The position numbers were made by a program, and so were the translations under genes. The notes under the pieces were generated by a model. It did not search any database. It was not told the origin of the DNA and saw nothing but the letters and a program-made list of their open reading frames with translations. Below, in pieces: positions 1 to 11,200 of a DNA stretch of 64,000 bases. This DNA is from Hirundichthys speculiger. Taxonomy: Eukaryota > Chordata > Actinopteri > Beloniformes > Exocoetidae. The stretch is taken from contig JAGFBZ010000746.1 of the NCBI GenBank assembly GCA_018398805.1, forward strand, positions 1 to 64,000, given 5' to 3'. The number at the start of each line of letters is the position of its first letter. Position 1 is the stretch's first letter.

Positions 1-670
1 CTACTTGGTGTCTGACTGATGAGAACGTTTTTCCTCCGTTTCACGGCTCCGTTCCTGCCCGGTAGGCCGTTCACTGTTCCCGGTGTGAACGCGGGTCCCA
101 GCCGCCTGGTGACCCACCGGTTCAGGTGTCAAAGCCCCGGCTGGTCTCCTACCTGACGGACCTCCACGGTCCTCGCGGAGCGGGCTCAGCCTTCCCTCAG
201 GACGGCCTTCCCTGGAAGCAGCTCGGGTAGCGGGGTTAGCTCACACGCCTCTCCAGGCCCGCCATCATCTGGATTGGACGTAAACAGCAGCAGCCGTCGG
301 CCCGCGGAGCGGCTCCGGACCGGGGGCGACACTCGACGAGGCGGCGGGCCACGAACATCTTTATTTTAGAGAAATAAATGCGGCAGGTGGTTCCCAAAGC
401 TCCTGGTTACTGCTGATGTTTTGAAGTTGTCATCGTGGTTGGTCACCTTCTTCTTACGGAGTCAAGTCACACGACGTTTGACCACACCGGAAAAGAAGCG
501 GGCGCTTTCAAAGTAAAAGCCTCAAGAAACTGGAAACTTGGCATTTGTCAGAATAATTACTATTTATGACTACGTCATAAGCCTGCTCTGGTCAACTAAG
601 CGTAAAATCCTACCATTTTGCTATTTTGTTTATTTAAACAAAAAGATGAGATTTTTTTTTTTTTGCAACT
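1..670. other. GC-rich then ordinary DNA, nothing recognised
   Basis: Bases 1-350 are GC-rich and could belong to a neighbouring gene's UTR or CpG-rich DNA, but no open frame with recognisable similarity was found on either strand. Confidence 0.3.
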
Positions 671-674
671 GGGA

Positions 675-1160
675 CATTCTACTGAATAGAATAGAATAGA
701 ATAGAATAGAATAGAAAAAAATAGAATAGAATAGAATAGAAAAAAATAGAGTAGAATAGAATAGAATAGAATAGAATAGAATAGAATAGAATAGAATAGA
801 AAAGAATAGAATAGAATAGAAAAGAATAGAATAGAATAGAAAAGAATAGAAAAAATAGAATAGAATAGAATAGAAAACAATAGAATAGAATAGAATAGAA
901 AACAATAGAATAGAATAGAAAAGAATAGAACAGAAAAGAATAGAATAGCATAGAAAAGAATAGAAAAGAATAGAATAGAATAGAATAGAATAGAATAGAA
1001 AACAATAGAATAGAATAGAAAACAATAGAATAGAATAGAATAGAAAATAATATAATAGAATAGAAAAGAAAAGAAAAGAATAGAATAGAATAGAATAGAA
1101 CATAACTTTATTAATCCCACACTGGGGAAATTCACTTGCAACAGCCGCACAAGTTGGACA
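675..1160 (-). mobile_element. LINE 3' end with expanded pentanucleotide tail
   Basis: Read on the minus strand, a fish LINE-type 3' end (tttccccagtgtgggattaa and on to taaagtta) runs straight into a (TTCTA)n-type tail that occupies roughly 681-1105. The tail is interrupted by TTTTC, TTGTT and similar variants. The open frames across it are low-complexity translations of the repeat. Confidence 0.6.
681..1105. repeat. (AATAG)n pentanucleotide microsatellite
   Basis: This is about 425 bp of imperfect AATAG/AAAAG/AACAA pentamers on the + strand, probably expanded from the LINE tail beside it. Confidence 0.9.
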
Positions 1161-2739
1161 GATGAAAAAGTAAAAAATTGTAAAAAAACAAAATTGCACA
1201 GCGTTTTTTGCAGTAGGGTACTTATGAAATAGACTAAAAAGTTATAATAATATAAAATGTATATATACCGTAGCTCTCAGAAAATATACAAAAAAATTAA
1301 CCAATTGTTAGAAAATAAGCTATATATACAGGAGTGTTTACAATATCTACATATCAACACATATACGAACAATTCGTCATTTGGTTCAATTTGCTTGTTA
1401 TAACACTTTGAAATTAAACTTCATATAAAAAAAACATTTGCTGCGAATTGCATTGGCGACAGTTGCATTTTTCTCAGACCATTGTAAAAAGCATGAATAA
1501 GCATATGAGTAACAGCAGTGAAAGTAACAGGATTGAGTTTTTAACACAGTATTAGCAAATATGTAAAATATGGCGAGTCGGCAACATACCATTAATGCTA
1601 ATAACTAAAGGGACTTTTTATTTCTTCTCCTTTCAGCTGGACCCTGATCAGGGTCCCCACATCAGGGTGATCAGGACAGTTGGGAGTTTCTACAATGGAT
1701 GTATGGAGTGAGATGGCTGCCAAAAATAATGGGAGCACAGAAGTTAGCATTCACGCATCTTCATCTAAAGTTGTGCATAAATACAAAAATTGTGAAAGGA
1801 AATTATTTTTTTATTCTCATATGAGTAAAATCATGAAGTCATTTAATTTGTATTTTGTCTGCTGTTTTCATCTGTGAGAATACGATTCAAAAAGCAACAA
1901 CCTTAAAAGATTATAAATACGGAGTACAATTTTACAGTTTTTTGTACCATGTCAGATACATTTATACTAAGCAATAAAATCAATAAATCTGACCAATCAA
2001 ATGCCCGTACCACATTTGACATTATTTGGTCACTAGCTAGCCTTTGGATCTGGTGTTGGCTGATACCATTAGCAACTCAGCGCTTGACATTATATTAACT
2101 TCAGAGCTATTCATAAAGAGAATATGTGTTCTTGTGCTTGATGGCACTAACAGACCACCGTGACGGTCTGGAAAGACCCGAGTACGAAGGAAGGAGCTTA
2201 GCTTAGCCATGCGAACCGCAGCGGTCATTTCACGTCACCACTGAAACAACGTTGGAGGCTGAATGTCCCGCTACAGGGATGATATACCAGAACAACTTCA
2301 ACAGGACGAGTCCTGAAAGGATTTTTTGACCTCGTTAGTCGTAGTTTGAAAATCATTAAATATGTAGACAACAAAAAGGGAGAACAGGGTATATACAGCA
2401 ATCTTTGAGTCAAATTTATTACCATTTAATACCTTTTTTACTACCTTCAGATTTTTTTTAAAACCACCACGACATCGAGTTGCACCAAGTATCAATCAGA
2501 AAGATTCTGTGACATGCACATAGATTTTGTCATGCAACACTTACATCATTACCAGGAGACTCTGTTGCATATTTCACAATTAGTTACAGTAACTAGCGCA
2601 ATGTGAGGTGGTGTGGTTTGCTTCATTTAAGTGATGGAATGGTACTGGATTTAAACTTACAACCTTCTTGAAGACTGACAACCATTCGGCAACAGCTACA
2701 AATACTACAAAAGAAGAGATTTAGACAAAAATATTGCAC

Positions 2740-2880
2740 ATTTATTAAATTTCCAACTGGGAAATTAACAACGTGTTTCTCTGACTTCATGTGCGACCTG
2801 AGCGCATTAGCCCCCATCCAGTTATTATTAATGATTCTGAGGCATACTTTACAGTATGACTGCCGGTCATTCCCGCCGAC
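2740..2880 (-). pseudogene. zinc-finger fragment of an old transposon
   Basis: The minus strand reads CKVCLRIINNNWMGANALRS and then HMKSEKH, a C-x2-C...H-x5-H finger of the kind found in fish transposase N-termini. The rest of 1160-4190 carries only short frames and AT-rich DNA; no gene was recognised there. Confidence 0.35.
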
Positions 2881-3969
2881 AGGCCTTATCCAAGCTTAAA
2901 ATCTTGGATCCTGGAGCCAGGATTGGGAAAACTTACATTTCCCCATTTCAAAACTTTTAGCCACCCGCTAGAATTCGAAGAAGAGCTACTGGTTCACTAG
3001 CACTGCTTTCCGTCTCCACTTGGACTTAGCTAGGCAGGACAATTACAGATTTCTATCGACCAATGAATACAATGCATTAATATGACGTCAATATCAAGTT
3101 CATATCACACATTCGTTTTTGAAGTAGCGCCGTAAGCAAGAAAGGATTTATTTATTTTATTTGGCCTATTTCATCAAAATGAAATCAGTCATTGCCCAAA
3201 AGAAAAAAAATAATACCTTTTCTTTAAAAATAATACCTTTTGACCAAATTTATCACTTTTTAAGGCCATTAAATTTTGAGTTTTTGATATTACTTTTTAA
3301 AAACCCTGCGGACACCCTGGAGAAGTCACTTTTGACCTTCTCATGACCTTCAGAATATCTACATGATGCAACTTCCTGGGGAGCACGTGACCTGAGGAAT
3401 GTTCCACATTTTTCAGGAAGCGGGGGAGAGTTGCAGTAACAGCACTGAGTGAACACCTGCGGACTTGAATTAAATGTGAATTCTAACTAAAAATATATTA
3501 ATTTTGTGTAAAGAAAATATATTCAGAGCATATACAATAGGGATGCATGTGTAATTTTTTTTTCAAAGTATTTTAATGATTAAATTTCTCAGTAAAGTGT
3601 CGCGTTTGAAAGTGGGGGCAAATATCAGTTTATTGTTTTACTAATCAGCCGAGCGACTGCCGGTCCCACTGGACTCTTGTTACTTCTCATTCCAGCTCAG
3701 GCAGTGCTTGTTTTGGACGTCGCTGGCTAGTAGTCGGGTTAGTCAGCCTGGAGGGGTCCTGACATGATCCGAGGTGAAGGTCGCTGGACTGGAGGATCCA
3801 GCTGCCTTCTACCTGCAGGAGGTAGAAGCTGATGAGGTAGAAACAGGAGCAACGACGGCTGCTTCAGGCTGCTTTGCTTCACAAAGTTCTGACTTTCTCT
3901 TTGAAAAATGTTGATTTTTTTCCAGCTCACTGGTGGATAATTGAAAATAAATAAATAAATAAAAGACAC

Positions 3970-5089
3970 CAGAGAAGATTCCAGATATTTTAATGAGACA
4001 GTTTAATAAAAATAATCAGTCTGTTTTTAAATGTACTCAAACTATCAACATAAATAAATGTTCAGAAATATGTGCCAGGTGAGGAGTTTAATTTAAAATT
4101 GCAAAAAAAACAAAAACAGCCTGTATCTGTTGGCAGGTTAACATCAGTGCATAAAAAATATTTTACAACACAAAGAAAACTTATTCAAATATTTGTTAAA
4201 TGCAGTCAGAATAAATCAGAAGCAGGACCTACAGCCTGAAGCCAGCCGCCGTCAGCACGCCGCCGTCTGGTCCAGAGCGTGGCGGGCCAGCCTCAGGTTC
4301 TCCTTCAGCTCGTCTGGTCCAGAGCGTGGCGGGCCAGCCTCAGGTTCTCCTTCAGCTCGTCTGGTCCCAGAGCGTGGCGGGCCAGCCTCAGGTTCTCCTT
4401 CAGCTCGTCTGTCTCGGTCTCTTCAGCTCGTCTGGGAGCGTCGGGCCAGCCTCAGGTTCTCCTTCAGCTCGTCTGGTCCAGAGCGTGGCGGGCCAGCCTC
4501 AGGTTCTCTCATCTCTGGTCCAGCTTCTTCTCTTCAGCTCGTCGTGGTCCAGAGCGTGGCGGCCAGCCTCAGGTTCTCCTTCACTCGTCTGGTCCAGAGC
4601 GTGGCGGGCCAGCCTCAGGTTCTCCTTCACCTCGTCTGGTCCAGAGCGTGGCGGGCCAGCCTCAGGTTCTCCTTCAGCTCGTCTGGTCCAGAGCGTGGCG
4701 GGCCAGCCTCAGGTTCTCCTTCAGCTCGTCTGGTCCAGAGCGTGGCGGGCCAGCCTCAGGTTCTCCTTTTAGCTCGTCTGGTCCAGAGCGTGGCGGGCCA
4801 GCCTCAGGTTCTCCTTCACCTCGTCTGGTCCAGAGCGTGGCGGGCCAGCCTCAGGTTCTCCTTCACCTCGTCTGGTCCAGAGCGTGGCGGGCCAGCCTCA
4901 GGTTCTCCTTCACCTCGTCTGGTCCAGAGCGTGGCGGGCCAGCCTCAGGTTCTCCTTCAGCTCGTCTGGTCCAGAGCGTGGCGGGCCAGCCTCAGGTTCT
5001 CCTTCAGCTCGTGGCCAGAGCGTGGCGGGCCAGCCTCAGTTCTCCTTCAGTCTTGTCCAGAGCGTGGCGGGCCAGCCTCAGGTTCTCCT
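3970..5089 (-). other. candidate mprip 3' UTR and poly(A) region
   Basis: Downstream of the in-frame TGA the sense strand runs through the 47-bp array into AT-rich DNA. ATTAAA-type signals occur near 4002 and 3987 on the minus strand. No gene is seen further left. This is inference from position. Confidence 0.25.
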
Positions 5090-5140
5090 TCACCTCGTCT
5101 GGTCCAGAGCGTGGCGGGCCAGCCTCAGGTTCTCCTTCAG
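4264..5140. repeat. 47-bp minisatellite derived from mprip exon 22
   Basis: About 18 copies of a 47-bp unit (a clean copy is 4683-4729) with scattered 1-2 bp indels and two damaged copies near 4436 and 4520. On the minus strand each copy spells LKENLRLARHALDQ in rotating frames, the same codons that end exon 22. Units differ at gctgaag versus gtgaag on the sense strand. The + strand frames across it are not genes. Confidence 0.93.
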
Positions 5141-5227
5141 CTCCTCGGCCTCTCGCTCCGCCTTCGCTCTCATGATGCTCAGCTCGTCGAACACGTCCTT
5201 CAGCTTCCTGGCGGCGCTCCTCTTGTC
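5090..5227 (-). CDS. mprip: mprip exon 22, last readable coding exon, running into repeats
   Basis: It reads DKRSAARKLKDVFDELSIMR, AKAEREAEELKENLRLARHA and LDQTR, then TGA at 5090-5092. The first part matches human DKY...ELSIVRAKA. The last 15 codons are the seed of the 47-bp minisatellite. ACGAG|gtgaag near 5092 could also act as a donor to an exon not seen here, so the true C-terminus is uncertain. Confidence 0.72.
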   Translation of the reverse strand, partial: DKRSAARKLKDVFDELSIMRAKAEREAEELKENLRLARHALDQTR

Positions 5228-8200
5228 CTGTGACGAGACGGTTTTATGATCAGGATGTCGTCATCATGGCCGACGAGGCGGCGGCTGCTCGGTGCGACGC
5301 GTTTACCTTCAGCGCCGACCGCAGCTCGTCCTTCAGAGACGTGACCTCCTGCTTCAGACACTGGACCTCGGACTCCTTCACCCGCAGCAATGATCTGAGG
5401 GGAGAAGCTCAAACGTCACCTGACTGTGTTAAAAACATAATAATCATCTGATCACAGTGTATTAGTATTAGACAAACAGCCTCAGATGAACATGTAACTG
5501 CTGTCACGGTGCTACTTTTTAAAAAAAATTATCCTCCCACTACTGTGATTGACGCTGGCAGGAGTTTGAGGGCCCGATCGTACACCTCCCGCTAGCCGCT
5601 ACCCGCAAATTGCGGATTTAGGAACCTCCGCTAACCGCTATGCAATCTTCCGCTTCCTTAAAGCCACTATCCGATTTGCCGACTCCCTTATTCACATTGT
5701 AGGTGTGGCAATGGGCGTGTCATTTGTGCTTTTCGCAAACTCGGTATCTTGCGATCGCGGGTTTAGGGTAGCGGGTAGTCAGACCACCCGCTATCCGCTA
5801 TCCTAAACCTGCTACCCGCGATCGCAAGATACTGAGTTGTGCGTCTTGGTGCATCTTGGCGCAGCTGTGCTCACAACCGCTCCTGGCGCCCCCTGCTGAG
5901 AACATGTTCCCACGGTTCTGAGCGTGTTGTTAGCGGGAGCGCACCAACTATCTGGGACTTCCAGGTAGCCGACAGGAATCGTCTGTGTAAAAATATTGTC
6001 ACCGCCACGGAGGTTATGTTTTTGCCGGCATCTGTCTGTCTGTGTTCAAGATAACTCAAAAAGTTATGGATGAAATTTTCAGGAGTTGTCGGAAATGTTA
6101 AAAGTGTGACCAAACTCATACCACCAAAACATTCCCGGACGAGCCCCCACTTTGTCACAACCTGGCTCAGGGGTGGGACAAAGTATGGAGACCACACATG
6201 ACAGTTTAAAGTAAACTGTCATGTGTGGTCTCCATACTTTGTCCCACCCTTGAGCCAGGTTGTGACAAAAGGAAGAACTGATTTCATTTTGGCTGTGATC
6301 CGGAAGAAATCCTGGATTCTGGATCACTTTCAAATTTTCAATAACATTGCGGTCAATGGGGGTGGAAATTTTGTTTCTTGACATCTCCGTTAATTTTTGC
6401 CCAAAACTCATGAAATTTGACTCAGGGATTGACAATAGAAACCTCTATCAAATTTCAGAGGCTGATCCGGATCTGATCCAGAAGGCGGATTTTTATCTCA
6501 ATCTGTAAATCGCTGTATGGGAGAACTGTTGAGCTTGGCGGAGGTCTGCGCTCTCTGAGTGCTTTTCTAGTTCAGAAATACTTTCCTGGAAGCTCACTGG
6601 CTCTATTTTTTCTGAGCAGTTTGTTGCAACTTCGTGGAGTACAAAAGAAATGATTAAATCATTTGCTTCACATTAGTTAGAGCTAATAATGTATATATCA
6701 GTGCAGAGGAGGGCTTTAGGAGATCTGGTGGAAGATCAGGCCCAGTGTCCAGAGGATGTTCTTCCAGGAGTCTGCTGGTTCGTCCAGATGCAGTTTTGTG
6801 AATCTAACAAGTCACCAAATGTCCCGAAGGACACACAAAAATACTGTCGGTGTTAATTAAACCTGTTAAACTCGTATCCTGACATCATCATTGATATGCT
6901 GCGACGGCATCAAAAACAGAACAGTAACTTCCTCTCACTGTCGTCTTCTTCTGTGTGCGGTTACATCTTTGACTAGAGGTCTGAATTCTGCCTCCAGGTG
7001 GAGACCTCTGGCACCACACCTGCTGCCCAGGTGGCACCGAAGCTCGAAACGTGGGCGATGCAGCAGGATGTGTGAGAAATGACGTGAACACCTGCGGTAA
7101 CTCTGCTGGAACGGAGACTGACAGCTGATTAATTCTCAAGGACCACTGCTGATGTCTTTCCCTCTTGGCATTGTGACAACACACACACTTAAATGTTCCA
7201 GAGCAGCGAACGTGCTCTTTAAACTAAATGCGCTGGTGAAAAGGCTCCCGGCTGGAACTCACCTCCATCTCGTAGGCGTCCATCCCTCGACCCAGCGGCA
7301 CCGAGTCCTGCTTGGCCAGCGAACACAGTCTGGTGATCTCAGCTGCCAGGTGACCGCTCAGCTCCTGGACCGGTCCAGAACAACACACATCCAGAACCAT
7401 CAAACTCTGTTTCACCAGCCTGGTACGGTCCAGGTTAGCGCTCAGCTCCTGGACCGGTCCAGAACAACACACATCCAGAACCATCAAACTCTGTTTCACC
7501 AGCCTGGTACGGTCCAGGTGACCGCTCAGCTCCTGGACCGGTCCAGAACAACACACACATCCAGAACCATCAAACTCTGTTTCACCAGCCTGGTACGGTC
7601 CAGGTGACCGCTCAGCTCCTGGACCGGTCCAGAACAACACACATCCAGAACCACCAGCCTGGTACGGACGCCTGCTCATAAATCCAGCACCAGATCATCA
7701 AAGACTGTTTTATTTAAATCAGCGTTTAGCAGCTTTGTTCCTAAACTTAGACGGTTGATGTGAAAGTAAAATATTTGAATTTACTTTGTTCTGCTACATC
7801 AGATTTTATTGCCATTATTTGGTCTTGTGTGGTGCACTTCCCTGCGTTTTATCTATTGATCTGTGAAGCTCTTCGGTTTAAATATTTTAGAAATAAAGAC
7901 CTCTGGATTTGCCAGCAACCTAAAACCTTTCAGCCAGGCTGGAGGACGGATGGAAGTGGAGGACGGATAGAAGTGGAGGACGGATGGAAGTGGAGGACGG
8001 ATGAAGTGGAGGACGGATGGAAGTGGAGGACGGATGGAAGTGGAAGGAGGACGGATGGTGGAGGACGGATGGAAGTGGAGGACGGATGGACGGATGGAAG
8101 GACGGATGGAAGACGGATGGATGGAAGTGGAGGACGGATGGAAGTGATGACGGACGGATGGAAGTGGAGACGGATGGATGGAAGGACGGATGGAACGGAT

Positions 8201-11200
8201 GGAAGTGGAGGACGGATGGAAAGTGATGGACGGAAGTGGAGGAAGTGGAGGACGGATGGAAGTGAGAGGACGGATGGAGGATGGATGGAGGACGGAGGAC
8301 GGATGGAAGTGGAGGACGGATGGAAGTGGAAGGATGGATGGACGGATGGAGGAGGATGGAGGAGTGGAGGATGGATAGGAGGACGGATGGAAGTGGAAGG
8401 GAGGAGGACGGATAGAAGTGGAGGACGGAGGAAGGAAGTGGAGGACGGATGGAAGTGGAGGACGGACGGATGGAAGTCGAGGATGGATGGAAGTGATGGA
8501 CGGATGGAACTTGAGGACGGATGGAAGTGGAGGACGGATAGAAGTGGAGGGACGGACGGATTGGAACGGAAGGATGGAGTGGAGGACGGATGAAGTGGAG
8601 GACGGATGGAAGTGGAAGGACGGAAGTGGAGGAGATGGAGGACGGATGGAACGGAGGATGGAGGAGGATGGATGGAAGTGATGAGGACGGATGGAAGGAT
8701 GGAGGACGGATAGAAGTGGAGGACGGATGGAGAATTGGAGGACGGATGGAAGTGAGGACGGATGGAAGTGGACGGATAGGAAGTGGAGGACGGACGGATG
8801 GAAATGGATGGAAGTAGGACGGATGGAAGTGGAGGACGGATAGAAGTGGAGGACGGATGGAATTGGAGGACGGATGGAAGTGGAGGACGGATAGAAGTGG
8901 AGGACGGATAGAACTTGAGGACGGATGGAAGTGGAGGACGGATAGAAGTGGAGGACGGATGGAATTGGAGGACGGATGGAAGTGGAGGACGGATAGAAGT
9001 GGAGGACGGATGGAAGTGGAGGACGGATGGAAGTGGAGGACGGATAGAAGTGGAGGACGGATGGAGGAGTGGAGGACGGATGGAAGGATGAAGTGGAGGA
9101 CGGATGGAAGTGGAGGACGGATGGATGGAGGAGGATTGATGAGGACGGATAGAAAGTGGAGGACGGATGGAAGTGGAGGACGGATAGAAGTGGAGGACGG
9201 ATGGAAGTGGAGGACGGATGGAAGTGGAGGACGGATGGAAGTGGAGGACGGATAGAAGTGGAGGACGGATGGAAGTGGAGGACGGATGGAAGTCGAGGAT
9301 GGATGGAAGTGATGGACGGATGGAACTTGAGGACGGATGGAAGTGGAGGACGGATAGAAGTGGAGGACGGATGGAATTGGAGGACGGATAGAAGTGGAGG
9401 ACGGATGGAAGTGGAGACGGATGGACGGATTGACGTGAGGAGGATGGAAGTGGATGGACGGAGGTGGAGGACGATGGATGACGGATGGTGGAGGACGGAT
9501 TAGGAAGTGGAGGACGGATGGAAGTGGAAGTGGAGGACGGATGAAGTGGAGGACGGATGGAAGTGGAGGAGGATGGATGGAAGTGATGGACGGATGGAAC
9601 TTGAGGACGGATGGAAGTGGAGGACGGATAGAAGTGGAGGACGGATGCAATTGGAGGACGGATAGAAGTGGAGGAGGACGGATGGAAGGTGGAGGACGGA
9701 TGGAAGTGGAGGACGGATGGAAGTGTGTGTTTCACCTGGTTTCTGGTCCTCAGGTCCTGGTTCTCCTGCTGGCACTGGGACAAGGCCGTCCTCTCAGCGT
9801 CCAGAGCCTGGACCAGGTGTCCGTTCTCCAGACACTTCATGGAGAACTGCTGGGACAAAACGTCGAGCTCCCGCTGGCAGGAGGCCAGCTCCTCCCTTAA
9901 ACACAGGTGAGCAGGACAGTCACACAGGTGAGCAGGACAGCAGTCACAGGTGACAGCACAGGTGAGCAGGACAGTCACACAGGTGAGCAGGACAGTCACA
10001 CAGGTGAGCAGGACAGTCACACAGGTGAGTAGGACAGGTCACAGGAGTACAGTCACAGGCAGGGAGTCACACAGGCGAGTAGGACAGTCACACAGGCGAG
10101 TAGACAGTCACACAGGCGAGTAGGACAGTCCACAGTCACACAGGCGAGTAGGACAGTCACACAGGCGAGTAGGCAGTCACACAGGAGTAGGACAGTCACA
10201 GGCAGTAGGACAGTCACACAGGCGAGTAGGACAGTCACACACAGGCGAGTAGGACAGTCACACAGGCGAGTAGGACAGTCACACAGGCGAGTAGGACAGT
10301 CACACAGGCAGGGACAGTGGACAGTCAGGACAGTCACACAGGCGAGGAGGACAGTCACACAGGCGAGTCACACAGGAGGAGGACAGTCCACACGGTGAGC
10401 AGGACAGTCACACAGGCGAGTAGTCACAGGAGAGGACAGTCACACAGGCGAGTAGGACAGTCACACAGGTGAGGAGGACAGTCACACAGGTGACACAGGA
10501 GTCACACAGGTTGGACAGTCACACAGGCGAGTAGGAGGACAGTCACACAGGTGAGGAGGACAGTCACACAGGTGAGCAGTCAGGAGGGAGGACAGTCACA
10601 CAGGCGAGGAGGACAGTCACACAGGCGAGGAGGACAGTCACACAGGCGAGGAGGACAGTCACACAGGTGAGGAGGACAGTCACACAGGCGAGGAGGACAG
10701 TCACACAGGCGAGTAGGACAGTCACACAGGTGAGGAGGACAGTCACACAGGTGAGTAGGACAGTCACACAGGCGAGTAGGACAGTCACACAGGTGAGGAG
10801 GACAGTCACACAGGTGAGTAGGACAGTCACACAGGCGAGGAGGACAGTCACACAGGTGAGGAGGACAGTCACACAGGTGAGGAGGACAGTCACACAGGTG
10901 AGGAGGACAGTCACACAGGTGAGTAGGACAGTCACACAGGCGAGTAGGACAGTCACACAGGTGAGGAGGACAGTCACACAGGCGAGTAGGACAGTCACAC
11001 AGGCGAGTAGGACAGTCACACAGGAGGAGGACAGTCACACAGGCGAGTAGGACAGTCACACAGGGAGGGAGGACAGTCACACAGGAGTAGGACAGTCACA
11101 CAGGCGAGGAGGACAGTCACACAGGTGAGTAGGACAGTCACACAGGTGAGGAGGACAGTCACACAGGTGAGGAGGACAGTCACACAGGCGAGGAGGACAG

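Noticed and set aside
4193..5249. Plus-strand frames across the 47-bp repeat
   Set aside because: They lie antisense to mprip exon 22 and are repeat translations.
7920..10020. Minus-strand frames of 576 and 696 codons
   Set aside because: They translate the 17-bp array; only the ASCQRELDVLSQQ part is a real exon and it is annotated separately.
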